Assembly (NCBI GenBank): GCA_946122785.1
Contig: CAMGYJ010000010.1
Span: 33,273,608-33,337,607 of the forward strand
Direction: 5' to 3'
Origin: Linum tenue
Lineage: Eukaryota; Streptophyta; Magnoliopsida; Malpighiales; Linaceae
Length of the DNA: 64,000 bases
The translations under genes and the position numbers were made by a program. Under the pieces are notes generated by a model. It was not told the DNA's origin. It searched no databases and was given only the letters and a program-made list of their open reading frames with translations. Shown here one piece after another: positions 1 through 10,228 of this stretch. The stretch's first letter is position 1; each line of letters starts with the position of its first letter.

Positions 1-944
1 GTAGAAGGACAAATGGGATACCTCAATATCAATACGGTAAACATAGAACCCCAAAAGGGGTTTAATTGGGATTCCCAGCGTTCCAGTAATGGCGAAGACT
101 GACTGTTGGGTTTTTGCTGCATCCTATGAAAGTTTTTTCATTTGGAAATCAAAATCACAAGTTGGAAATAAGAAAGAGAGACCCAAATAAAAGGAAACTA
201 ACAATTGAAACTGACAATCCCCAAATTAGCAATTACAATCCCATGATGAAACTGGAAAGGAACAGAGGAAATAGTGACATGTCATCGCTGGGGAGGTTCC
301 TTGCATTGCCTTTCATAGACTTACCACCAGAAAAGTGATCGGATTTGTGCAACAAAAAAAAAATAGAAAGAAGGGAGCTTTGTGCCAAGCAAATCCGGAA
401 AAAAGAAAGAGAGAACCATGGGAAACAAGAATAAAAGGTTAGATTCAAGAGAAGAAGAGACAGGAATTGCAGCCAGCGGTGCGAGTTAGAGATCGTTCTG
501 GAAGCCGGTTCTTCTTCTTCATGAGACGGAGAGAGAAATATCTATGGCGACTTCTTCTCACTTCTCCCTTGGCGGGAATCCGATAAAAACAAAAACATAT
601 CAGAACCAAAACAAAGAAAGGAAGACACCCAGAATATAAATAGAGCAAAGTTTTAGAAGAAGAGACTTACCTAGAGAGCAGTGGGTAGTTCTCGTCGCCC
701 CTGCTACCTTCGGAAATATACAACGGCGACAGTTCCACTTCTCCTGCTCTTGTCAAACACACAAATCCAAAAAGAAAACTTCGGATAGGATTAGCAGGAA
801 GCTATAAATTTAAAATCTAAACATACCATTTTTCCAAAATTGGAAAGTAAATTAAATCCATAAAAGAACTCACCTCAGACGGTCGTTGTCCCACCGCCGG
901 CAGCAAGCTATGATTCCTCAGGCTAACGACCTCTCCTCCTCCGC
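1..944. other. No recognised gene (left edge)
   Basis: I see no protein family, RNA gene or clean transposon boundary here. The sequence is purine-rich with short open frames on both strands (for example 114-338 and 445-648) that have low-complexity, basic translations and no recognisable motif. It may be the outer flank of the repeat field that follows. Confidence 0.5.
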
Positions 945-1530
945 CTATATTTTATCCTTCCCTCTTCCTGATCGAGAACCCCATAACAAAAAAGGAAGCA
1001 ACCAGAACTCAAGCAAAAAAAAAAAAAAAAGGGAAAGCGCTTCTGACCTAAGTCATCGTTCCCCGTACAATAACCGCCGTCCATAGAAGGCCTTCCTGTC
1101 ACCGCCATCGCCGTTCACGTCTTTCTCCTTCCCTCTCCCTGAGCGAGAACCCCATAACAAAAAGAGAAGTAATCAGAACTCAAGCAAAAAAAAAAAAAAA
1201 AGGAAAGTGCCTATGACCTAAGTCGTCGCTGCCATTACAATCACTGGTATCCATAGCAGTCCTTCCCGTCGCCGCCATCGCCGTCCTTACCCTTACAGCC
1301 ATCGACGTTCACGTCTTTCTCCTTCCCTCTCCCTGATCGAGAACCCCATAACAAAAAAAGAAGTAATCAGAACTCAAACCAGTAAAAAATATATGGAAAT
1401 GTAATATGCAAAAAGGAGAACGCTTCTGACCTAAGTCATCGTTGCCGGGACCATCTCCGGCATCCATGGCAGACCTTACCCCGGCGCCATCGCCAGCCTT
1501 CCCCTTGCCGCGAGCGACGTTCACGTCTTC
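945..1530. repeat. Three-copy tandem repeat, about 190 bp per unit
   Basis: The block containing CTGATCGAGAACCCCATAAC, an A-run, then GACCTAAGTCATCG and a run of CCATCGCCGTC-like triplets ends three times in GTTCACGTCTTTCTC or a close variant (near 1117, 1310 and 1527). Copies differ by substitutions and A-run length; the third carries an extra AT-rich stretch. Short open frames over it (for example 886-1086) simply read the repeat. I see no coding constraint. Confidence 0.75.
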
Positions 1531-2840
1531 TCACTCCCTATTTTCTTCACCTTCAACAGACAGAGGAGAGTGAGTGCTGGGAAGGTATATGCAAGAGGGA
1601 GGGGAATGACAAAGAAAGGGAAAACATAAAAACAACCAAGAGAGAGGCGAGGAAAACAAAAGTAAGATGAAATTAAATGGGAAGTGACGTTGAGCAGCCC
1701 AATAGTCTCGAAGGGAGCAAACAAGCAAATATTTAAATTACAATAATAGAACAAACGGAACCAAATAATTACTATAATGTCACCCATTGGATGGGACACT
1801 AAGAAACAATAGAATTAGGACATGTCTTATGATAAGAAGAATATCAACAGATATTCATGAACACATCCTTCTTCCCACGCCAAAACGAAATGGAATTCAA
1901 AGTCTTATCCCTTTAAATCCATCGAGCAATCAAGAAATCTTTCCAAGAGATTCATTCAATGCAAGAATTTTACCATATTCAGCTAATGAACTTAGCAACT
2001 TCTGCAGATTTTGAGCAGTACAAACTAACTCTTGTTGTATATAATAACTAGCAAACGCCCGCTCGCTATCGCTTCGTATATTTGAAAAATAAATATTTTA
2101 AAAAGTAATAGTTTTAATGTTGACCTAAAAGTGAAAGTAATCTTATTTCAATATTAATCATTCTTTTCATAGGTTTGTTATTTATAATAGCATATGGTCG
2201 ATGAACTTACATAAGTTAGAAGGGTCGTCGAATATATTATTTATGCTTAAACTTTTTTCATGACGCTAATGTTTAAACTTGTATGGCTAGTAATTGATTC
2301 TACTGTAACTTTTGCATAATGAAGCAGCTTCTCTGGATCTATTCAAGAAGTATTTAAAAAAAAAACTATTGAGTGCTTAGATGAAAAACTATCAGAATTA
2401 CTTTTTAATATAAGAGGTAATGGAAATTTACTTAAAAATATGTCTAACATAAAATATGAATACAAATTCTAAAAATAAAAATAAAAATTTAAAATGGATC
2501 ACGTTAGATTTATTTCATATTAAATAATACTATTTTTCAATTTATTTTTTATAATGATATAAATGAAAGAAAATTATATTTTTTAGAAACTGAATAATAT
2601 ATGTTAAAGTAAAATTTTGTATTTTAAAATCGGAACCTGTGCTTTTAAGTTACGCAAACTTAAGCTTTTTAAAAAGCGAAACTTTAGAGGTGTATGGTTT
2701 GGCTTCAAATTTTGAAACATAAAACTTCTAAAATTCGGATCAAACATAGTCGTACTATTTTGGGTTTTTTTTTTTTGTTTGAGGTCATCGTGGTTCTTCT
2801 TTATGAAATTTTTGGACTAATTGCAGGTTTGAGAAGGTTC
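1531..2840. other. AT-rich interval without a recognised gene
   Basis: Only short unconvincing open frames are present. The left part (1531-1800) is pyrimidine-rich on the minus strand; the right part (2080-2840) is very AT-rich. The one structured item is the Helitron-like terminus at 2048. Confidence 0.4.
2048..2082 (-). mobile_element. Helitron-like 3' terminus
   Basis: Read on the minus strand the sequence is a GC-rich stretch GCGATAGCGAGCGGGCG, then TTTGCTAG followed by T. Plant Helitrons end in CTRR after a short GC-rich hairpin and insert so that T follows. In AT-rich surroundings this block stands out. The 5' end, which would lie at higher coordinates, was not found, so only the terminus is called. 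Confidence 0.4.
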
Positions 2841-3890
2841 AACTTGCATTGATCGGGTCAAATTATGTTGGATACACATGGATTTGGGTTCAGTTGTCTT
2901 TATTAAACAAAAGGAAAAAGCGAAATGAAAAACACTAAATCTAAAACTCGCTACCGACTCAAAACTCGTCAACACCAAGTTCAACTCACTTTGACCAAAT
3001 TGGACCGAGTTTTGGAAAATTTCACACCTAACACAACACGCCAATTACAAAAACAGATAAAACTCGCTCCCGCCAAAAACCTGTAAAATTGGGTTCAAGT
3101 CGCTTTGGTCGGGTCGAATTAGGTTGTATACTCATGTGTTTGCACTCATTTGTCATTCTCAATCAAAAGGGAAAAGATAAAAAAATTACTAAAATGGATA
3201 AAACTCGCTCATGACCCCAAACTATCAACACTGCATTCAACTCGCTTTGACCAGGTCGACCCATTTTAACAAATTCACAATTTACCCAACCTGACAATTA
3301 CAAAAGCAAATAAAAATCACTCTCGATACGAAATGTGTCAACAATGTGTCAGAGTTCAATTGTCATTCTCAACGAAAAGGAAAATGAGAAATAAAAAAAC
3401 ATTAAAGCGTACAAAACTCGCTTTCGATCTAAAGCTGGTCAACAATGTGTTCAATTCGCTTTGAAAATTTTTTTAATAACTCTTGGTCCAACCTGCCAAC
3501 TACAAAAGCGGATAAACATCGCTCACAATACAACACTCGTCAAAACCTTAGATTCAGGTTCAATTGTCTTCCCAACCAAAAGAAGAAGAAAAGAGAAATT
3601 TATAAATGCTAAAGTCTGTTTCAAGTCGCTTTGACCGGAACGAATTAGGTTGGATACCCATGGATTTGGGTTCAATTGTGATCATGCTCAACAAAAAGGT
3701 AAAAATGAATGAAAAAACACTAAAGCGAACGAAACTCGGTCCTGATACAAAACTCGCCAACATTGAGTAGATATGATATTGATTTTCGGTAGCGACATTG
3801 GGTTCAATTGTGATCATGCTCAACAAAAAGAAAAAGAGAAAGAAAAAAACACTAAAGAGGATAAAACTCGGTCCCGATACAAAACGTGGT
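2840..3890. repeat. Diverged tandem repeat field (about 230-270 bp units)
   Basis: Four to five diverged copies share the order: ATAAAACTCGCT..., AAAACTCGTCAACA, GGGTTCAAGTCGCTTTGACC, GGGTCGAATTAGGTTGGATA, GGTTCAATTGTCATTCTCAA, and an A/G-rich AACACTAAAGCG stretch. Copies begin near 2850, 3070, 3310, 3530 and 3720. The shared phrases are clear by eye, but unit lengths vary and there is no open frame through them. Confidence 0.65.
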
Positions 3891-4040
3891 AGCGGCCTTG
3901 GGAAGCGATGGTGGGGAACAACTTAGGATTCCGCCGACAGTATTTCGAGATGGACTGTAAAATGGTGGGCAAATCATCGCCTATGGGAAAATTCAAAGTC
4001 TTTCGCTAGATTTTCGTTATTGTTCGCTAGATTTTCGTCT

Positions 4041-4220
4041 ATGTGTTTAGTTATTGTTCGCTAGATTTTCGTCTATGGTTTTTTGCACAAATCATCGCCT
4101 TTATGTTTTGTTATTGTTCGCTATGTTTTCGGCTATGGCTTTTTGCACAAATCATTGACTTTGTGTTTAGTTGTTGTTCGTTAGGTTTTTGTCTATGGCT
4201 TTTTGCACAAATCATCGCTT
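4041..4220. repeat. 60-bp tandem repeat, three copies
   Basis: Three head-to-tail units of exactly 60 bp start at 4041, 4101 and 4161; each ends in GCACAAATCAT followed by CG or TG. Partial copies precede it (GTTCGCTAGATTTTCG at about 3999-4030). Because 60 is a multiple of three, a 108-codon frame (4043-4369, +) reads a 20-residue hydrophobic repeat (…FAQII…), but no start context or homology supports a gene. Confidence 0.85.
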
Positions 4221-4624
4221 TTGCCACCATTTTGCAGCTCATCTCGAAATACTTTTGGCGGGATCCTAAGTTGTTACCCACCACCGTTTCCTATGGAGAG
4301 TGGGGTAAAAGAAAGACTTTGAATTTTCCCACTTGCACTTGGAGGAGTGTGAGAGCCACTAATGAATAGTAACTCAAACCTAGGCTTTTATATATTAATT
4401 AACGGTTCCAATAAGGATCGATTTCACAGCTGAAAGGTTCTAGCAATGACTGATTAATAATCACAAACGATTGATTCATTAAGAATGGGATAACGATGGA
4501 GCCATACAGTAGTAAAGCTACATTGTACAGCAGTTCCAGACATGGAAACTACAACATTAAAACCGATTACAACAACAACAAATAGAGGTAATTAATATGA
4601 ACTTCCACTCTCTTACGGACATCC
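4221..4624. other. Spacer downstream of subtilase gene
   Basis: No gene or repeat recognised. It is the 3' flank of the minus-strand protease gene and the right flank of the 60-bp repeat. Confidence 0.4.
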
Positions 4625-4630
4625 TTTATT
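4625..4630 (-). terminator. AATAAA polyadenylation signal of the subtilase gene
   Basis: TTTATT on the plus strand reads AATAAA on the minus strand, about 30 nt beyond the protease stop codon at 4660. Position and sequence fit a near-upstream element for mRNA 3' end formation. A cleavage site cannot be assigned without transcript data. Confidence 0.5.
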
Positions 4631-4659
4631 TAAGTGGCTCACTCCCATAAACTCTTGGA

Positions 4660-6909
4660 TCAAACAAAGACGACAGCAATAGTACTCACGACCTTGTATC
4701 CATCATCACCAATGGAGTTCCAGACCAAGGAACCTTGGCCAATGATACTGCTTCTCGTCACATTCTCCAACCTGGTAAATGTCACAGTGTAGCTCGCTTT
4801 GTCGTTGAGATCTTTGAACCTGATCACACTAGGCATGACTTTGACAGCAACCCCTTGAGGCGACAAAACCTTACTGATGTACGTCGAGAAAGGCCGACCC
4901 ACATTAGTAACAGTTCGAGTGTAAGTCATCTGATCACCGGCACCCAATACCATCGAAAATGTTGGGTAGTTCAGCTGAGCCCCCGGTATCAAAGTTGGAG
5001 TCGAGCAATTCACCTTTCTCTGCACGATATATCTCACCTGCTGCTCGCTGTAACCCAACCCACAGAGGTAAGGAATGTAATCATCCGGCTCGATATCATA
5101 AACCAGACCAGGGTTCAATGCCCTCAATGTGTGGACATGACCCGAACCCCTGTCGAACACTGTGGCAGAAACATTCTGCTCGGTGGAGATCGGGTTGCCA
5201 TTGAGATCAGCGGTGTAGGCAGTGGTCAAAATGGCCGACTTGATAGCTGCAGGGGACCAATCTGGATGAGCACTCTTGATCAGAGCTGCAACTCCACTCA
5301 AATGTGGGCATGACATTGAAGTTCCTGAGATCACATTGAATGGGTTCGTAGCTTCGTCGATTGAGACTCCCCAAGCAGACAGAATGTTGAGCCCGGGGCC
5401 AACTATGTCGGGCTTCAGGATCCCCCGAGATTGCGTGCTAGGACCTCGGGAAGAGAAGGAGGCCATTTGTGGAGCAGGTTGTGACTTGCCAATCAAGGTA
5501 CCTTGGAATGAGATTGTTGCAGTGGGAGATTGCGTGGATATCAAGTAATTTTTTAGTACCAATCCATCCTTGTAACTGATGTGTGATGCGGGAAGGACGT
5601 TGGCTGTAGCAAGAGTAGTGTATCCATCATCCTGCTCGTTGAACACGATCATGGCTGCGCCACCATTGTCCTTCACTTCTTTACCCTTATCCTCGATTCT
5701 CAATTGTCCCATGTGGCATATGACTATCTTGCCTTTAACATCAATGTTCTTCAGTGACCCTTTCTCACAAACTGCTGCTGATTCATTATTGCTAATTGCA
5801 GCAGGATGGACGATTGGGAGTGGCTGCCGTGGATGGAAGTCTTTAGGCTGGAAGAGGGATTGGCCATGGAGCTCCACATTGTTCCCCAACTTCACCGTAG
5901 CTCTGATCTCCCTATCGATCGTGCTCGCTCCGACGGTTAGAATCCATGGCGCATCGTTGGTTACTGTACTCGGATAAGGTCCATCATTTCCAGCTGAGCA
6001 GCTCACAAAGATACCCTTTTGAATGGCTCTAAATGCACCCAATGCAATCACGTCGTAGTAGAATGGAAAAGGAGATTCAGGTCCAATGGAGATTGACAGC
6101 AGATCAACGCCATCATCAATAGCAGCATCGATTGCTGCCAATAAGTCACCATCATAGCAGGACACTGCACAGGCCTTGTACATTGCCACATGGGCTCTAG
6201 GCGCGATCCCCGTGGCTGTCCCATTCGCTTGTCCAAACACGTTGGCACCTTCTACAGGGCACCCTGCAGCTATCCCTGAAGTATGACTCCCATGGTAGGC
6301 TTCTTCCCACGGGAGATCGATACCTCGAGCAGTAGAGACGAAGCTTCGAGCACCAATGAGCTTGTTGTTACATGTTTGCTTGCCGTTGAAGTCACACCTG
6401 CCTCTCCATCTGGCAGGCGGGGGAGGCATGCCTTTGTCGGAGAAAGAAGGGTGATCATACTTTATCCCCGAATCAATCATCCCAATGATCACTCCCTCTC
6501 CATAATTTGAGGCGTTCCCAGCTCGTAGAATATTCTGTGGCAGGCCGAGAAACTTGGGAGTGAAGGTTGTGTGTAGTGGGAAAGATCGTTGGACTCGGGC
6601 CGAGATGAAGCCTTCCTTCTGTTCCATTGCTTTGGCTTCCTGTGGTGTGAGCCTAGCCGCAAAGCCTGTGATCACATTACGGTAGGAGTGGACGATTCGT
6701 TGTTGGTTCGAGCTTAGGCTTGTAGTAGCCTCTGGGAGGAATGTGGTGTACCAGTCATGTAGATTGGATTCTAGTAGGCCTGCTGGTTTCTCAACAGAGA
6801 CAATGTAGGTTTCCAAGTCGGTTTCTCCAGAAGCCGACGCTTCCTGAGAGGAGGAGGAGAAGAAGAATGTGGAAGTTAAAGTGAGGAAGATGAGGAAAAG
6901 GGTTTTCAT
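4660..6909 (-). CDS. Subtilisin-like serine protease (plant SBT1 / peptidase S8 family)
   Basis: A single uninterrupted 749-codon ORF, the usual length of plant subtilases, which are often intronless. Residues 1 to about 22 are a hydrophobic signal peptide. About 33-114 is the I9 inhibitor propeptide. The catalytic domain follows: Asp146 in IDSG, His206 in YHGSHTSG, oxyanion Asn308 in SAGNDGP, Ser531 in GTSMSCPHLSG. A protease-associated insert lies at about 360-470 and an Fn3-like C-terminal domain at about 645-748. Family members are secreted, autoprocessed endopeptidases of the apoplast and cell wall. The ATG at 6909 is chosen because the signal peptide starts there and a TATA box lies about 85 nt upstream. 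The residue before the catalytic His is Tyr and the following Thr is Ser, whereas GHGTHT is usual. No frameshift or premature stop is seen. The closest subgroup looks SBT1.2-like, inferred without a tree. Confidence 0.97.
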   Translation of the reverse strand: MKTLFLIFLTLTSTFFFSSSSQEASASGETDLETYIVSVEKPAGLLESNLHDWYTTFLPEATTSLSSNQQRIVHSYRNVITGFAARLTPQEAKAMEQKEGFISARVQRSFPLHTTFTPKFLGLPQNILRAGNASNYGEGVIIGMIDSGIKYDHPSFSDKGMPPPPARWRGRCDFNGKQTCNNKLIGARSFVSTARGIDLPWEEAYHGSHTSGIAAGCPVEGANVFGQANGTATGIAPRAHVAMYKACAVSCYDGDLLAAIDAAIDDGVDLLSISIGPESPFPFYYDVIALGAFRAIQKGIFVSCSAGNDGPYPSTVTNDAPWILTVGASTIDREIRATVKLGNNVELHGQSLFQPKDFHPRQPLPIVHPAAISNNESAAVCEKGSLKNIDVKGKIVICHMGQLRIEDKGKEVKDNGGAAMIVFNEQDDGYTTLATANVLPASHISYKDGLVLKNYLISTQSPTATISFQGTLIGKSQPAPQMASFSSRGPSTQSRGILKPDIVGPGLNILSAWGVSIDEATNPFNVISGTSMSCPHLSGVAALIKSAHPDWSPAAIKSAILTTAYTADLNGNPISTEQNVSATVFDRGSGHVHTLRALNPGLVYDIEPDDYIPYLCGLGYSEQQVRYIVQRKVNCSTPTLIPGAQLNYPTFSMVLGAGDQMTYTRTVTNVGRPFSTYISKVLSPQGVAVKVMPSVIRFKDLNDKASYTVTFTRLENVTRSSIIGQGSLVWNSIGDDGYKVVSTIAVVFV

Positions 6910-6990
6910 TTGTACTTGTTTTTCTTTTAGTGACTAAGTTGGTTTAACTTTAGGCTGCTTCCTGATACTGGAACTTGAACCTTGATCATC

Positions 6991-6999
6991 AATATATAG
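6991..6999 (-). promoter_or_regulatory. TATA box of the subtilase gene
   Basis: AATATATAG on the plus strand is CTATATATT on the minus strand, about 82-90 nt upstream of the protease ATG at 6909. That implies a transcription start near 6965 and a 5' leader of about 55 nt, ordinary for plants. It is called from sequence and spacing only. Confidence 0.5.
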
Positions 7000-7710
7000 T
7001 GACAAAGCCAGTCAAAAGTAATTTTTTGGCCCTTTTTAACTCGTTACTGAAGAGGGTTTGGGTTTTGAAACAAAGGTAAAAACCATCTCTATTTGGGTAA
7101 CTGTCTGCAAGATGCATCAGTGAGACATTCCTTATGTAAAAGACAAACCAGCAGGTGGCAGGCACTGTCTGTGTAATTTCTGTTTATGATAATAGTTAAG
7201 GAAGCAGTAATGAGTACATATGGCAAATCGTTATCTTGTACGTTAGAAAGTGCTGGCATTATTCACTGGTTTATTATCTGGTTTGAGAGGTGGGGAATTT
7301 GGAAACTGGGGTTTTCTGCTATGAGGATTACTTCCACACATAAATGTTCCATGCATGGCTGGCTGAAGTCTTAACGTTATTCAACTTACTAACATGCTTC
7401 CATAACTACTTTTGTTTTTGTCATATAATGGTTTGAAAATGCTTTGGACTTAGCTTGGATTTCACAGGGTATGTAGGGTATATGCTGAGTAATAATTACG
7501 TGGGATAAGTGTAATCATGCTCATAAATTCGTAATAGATGGTGATGGATAAACTGCTGTGTTATTTGGAGTGCGAAGAGCAGGTTGTTTTGGGTCACTTG
7601 TGTTCTCTCATGACAATAACTCGGAAATATAACTTCAATCTGTCTCGGCCAACGTTCATGAATGAATACTATCCATTCTGATTCGGTGTTAAGAATGGGC
7701 TGGGCATAGA
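7000..7710. other. Upstream region of the subtilase gene
   Basis: No gene or repeat recognised. It presumably includes the protease promoter proximally; the rest is unremarkable AT-rich sequence. Confidence 0.35.
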
Positions 7711-8314
7711 TAGGGCTGCAAACAAGTCGAGTCGAATCGAGTTTTTGTTTAGATTGAGTTCGGCTCATTTATTAATTTTTTAGTTCGAGTTCGGCTCGAA
7801 CTCGAATTTTAATAATCCAGCTCGAGCTCGAGCTCGGCTTGAATAAAAATCATCTAGCTCGAGCTCGACTCGGTAGAGCTCGATAAATGCTCATTAACAT
7901 AGCTTGTTGAGCTGAGTACAAGCTCGGCTCAAGATGAGCTCGATCTAAAATCATTCTTGCTGGAAAAATGTGTAAACATAAGAATTTAAATGATAGAAAG
8001 AACACTAGAAACTATAAATAACATCTAAATTTCATACATATTTGTATTAACAAGACAATGTTCATGTTTAAAAGAGTAATTCATCCTTTCACAAGCTCTA
8101 AACAAGGCAGCTCGCGAGCTTAGCTCAACAAACCACTGAATCAAGCTAGCTCGCGAGTTTATCAAGTTGAGCATGGTCTAGCTCAAGCTTGGCTTGTTAA
8201 CTAACGAGTTGGCTCGCGAGCCAGCTTGTTAAATAACGAGTTGAGTGTCAAACGAGTTTTTTCCGATTCGAACGTCGAGTTGCTCGCGAGCGGCTTGGCT
8301 CATTTGCGGCCCTA
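7711..8314. mobile_element. Non-autonomous hAT-like element (604 bp)
   Basis: The left end reads TAGGGCTGCAAAC and the right end TTTGCGGCCCTA, an inverted pair of the TAGGG..CCCTA kind typical of plant hAT-like MITEs. Flanks are GGCATAGA on the left and (A)ACATAGA on the right, an imperfect 8-bp duplication with 6-7 matches. The interior is full of CTCGAGCT/GCTCGCGAG palindromic repeats, giving strong foldback potential. No transposase is encoded. Confidence 0.7.
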
Positions 8315-9282
8315 ACATAGATATTAAAGTACCCACCTTGCTCCATTGCCTTGTTATCCTTGCAATTTTGTGGAAGTTGATGACTGGGAAAAGTTTACTA
8401 TCTTTTGGAAGTTCAAGTTGTTATTGGACGGAACAATTAGGTCCATACTTCTTCTATTTCATGTGATGGTTTGGAAGGAGTATCAAAATCATGTTAATTT
8501 CAGTGTGTGAATACTTTTATGATAAGAGATGACCGCACAGTTAACTGAGTATGGGTTGTTAGATCATACGAATAAATTGTTGCCTAATATCAACTATCTA
8601 TATGGATTTATAAGGTTGCCATTCGCGCACCCACCGGCTTTTACTTTTAAATTTGGGTTCAGTAATTTGTGTTTTTCAAATTACAAAAACATGCCTCCAC
8701 TTTTTAATATTTACTCAAATCACTTTTATCATAAAAAAGTGGGTAAAAGTCAAGTTTGGTAATTGAGTTTATTAAAATGTGTCATGTTTAGTCACTGAAA
8801 AAAATTAATATCAATTTTGGTCATTAAGATTAGTTTAACGGTCCAAGTTTTGGTCACTCTCCGTTAGTCTCCATCCAACTCTGTTAATGGAGTCCGTTAA
8901 GTGCTGACGTGGCAAACGGAATTGTCTCGTCAGCCAGATTTAACCCAAAAACTACTAAACCTGACCGCCACACCGTTATAACACGCCACCTCAGTCTATC
9001 CAAAACAATACAAACCCTAACCTGCCCCGGCCAGATCATCTTGACCCTTCTCCACCTCTCTCAACCTTCTCCTCCGCCTCCTCTGCCTTCTGTTTCTCCC
9101 TCTCTTCCTCCATCTTCATGCTCACCAACAAAGATTCACGCCAACAAACACAAACAAAACAAAAGCCCATCAGATCGATGCCAAAAATTCGATGAAACCC
9201 AACAAAGCACAACCCAACAAATCTGCCCTCGCTAGCACCAACTCTGGTCTGGAAATCGGTCGTTAACCGCTCTCTGTCGCCT
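8315..9282. other. Interval with no recognised gene
   Basis: It includes a block near 8770-8935 (GGTCACTGAAAA..., GTTTAACGGTCC, GACGTGGCA) that reads like dispersed plant repeat sequence, but I cannot assign a family or boundaries. The opposing short frames at 8909-9235 and 9036-9368 are low-complexity (Ser/Pro or Glu/Arg) and unsupported. Confidence 0.35.
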
Positions 9283-9534
9283 TTGAGCCCAACTCTGGTC
9301 TGTAAATCGATCGTCGACCCCAATTCTGCCACCGTGGAGCATGATGAGGACATCAATGGGCCAATCACACGTGCAAAGGCAAGAACGTTGAAGGAGAAAC
9401 TTGCAATGTATTTGGAGAGCTACTCTGGAGCCATGGACGTGGAGCTGTTTCGAGGGAAGCCATATATGATGATTAGAGTGAAGGAAGAAGGAGGAAGTGT
9501 TGGAGAGAAGGCAGATTGCAAGAAGGAGCCTTAA
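9283..9534 (+). pseudogene. C-terminal tail of a Ty3/gypsy polyprotein (remnant)
   Basis: The frame encodes INGPITRAKARTLKEKLAMY, a recognisable tail found at the very end of many plant Ty3/gypsy pol polyproteins. The frame ends at 9534, 37 nt inside the LTR that starts at 9498, as is common when pol overlaps the 3' LTR. Upstream integrase is absent, so this is a stump. Its position before an LTR that is itself followed by a primer site is unusual (see findings). Confidence 0.7.
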
Positions 9535-9996
9535 CGAGTTTGCTTAACGGGTCCAGACTTAACGGGTGGGGCTTAACGGGTTTGTTGGGCTATTTTCGGG
9601 TTTCCTTGTTTTAAAGTCGGTTTATGATTGTTTTTCCATGTTGGAGTCAAATTTGGGTTGTACTTTGCCTATTTAAAAAGGTCGAACCATCTGTTTAAGG
9701 GTTAGGCAATTTTGAGAATAAACCCTAAAGGCTTTTGTCGTGTTTCCTTTGAGGAACTCAGTTCTAATTCTCAGTCGAGTATCCCCAGAGTTAGAGCAAA
9801 CTCTTATCAGCTAGGTATTCACCCTGGTTGTGGCGAGCTACCGTTATATTGATTGCCCTCTATTCCAGGTTGAATCTATCCGATCGATCTCATATCGATT
9901 GCCCTTATTCATGAGTGAGTATTGTCCGATCAATTCCACCCTATGCGGTTCTGTTTGGTTCGAGAAGTTTGACCCTGCGCTACTTTGATTATATCA
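9498..9996 (+). mobile_element. LTR of a Ty3/gypsy element (499 bp)
   Basis: It starts TGTTGGAGAG right after a purine tract GAAGGAAGAAGGAGGAAG (polypurine tract) and ends TATATCA two bases before a tRNA-iMet primer site. The TTGCCTATTTAAAAAGG at about 9667 is a plausible TATA region. TG..CA ends and placement between polypurine tract and primer site support it; the matching second LTR is not in the window. Confidence 0.65.
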
Positions 9997-9998
9997 AG

Positions 9999-10010
9999 TG
10001 GTATCAGAGC
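9999..10010 (+). promoter_or_regulatory. Primer binding site (tRNA-iMet)
   Basis: TGGTATCAGAGC is complementary to the 3' end of initiator methionine tRNA, the standard minus-strand primer of many plant LTR retrotransposons. It lies 2 nt after the LTR end at 9996 and about 220 nt before the gag start. Confidence 0.85.
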
Positions 10011-10228
10011 TAAGGTTCAAATCAGTGGCGTGTTTGTGAAGATTATCTGTGTTCTTGTGCGTTCTTGGATATTTTGTTCGTGTTCTTGAAGGTCTTGGTG
10101 TGTTCTTGAGCCGCAAGACAGGAGGTTGTTTGTTCTTGGGAGTTCTTGGTGTTTCTTGTGAGGCAAGAAGCAGGTTGTGCGAGTTCTTGAAGTTTCTTGT
10201 GTTCTTGGAGTTTTCTTGCATCGCAAAC

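Noticed and set aside
4735..5977. Plus-strand frames opposite the subtilase gene
   Set aside because: They lie entirely antisense to a well-conserved protease and show no motif.
9036..9368. 110-codon minus-strand frame rich in Glu and Arg
   Set aside because: It overlaps an opposing low-complexity frame and the pol-tail remnant; no homology.
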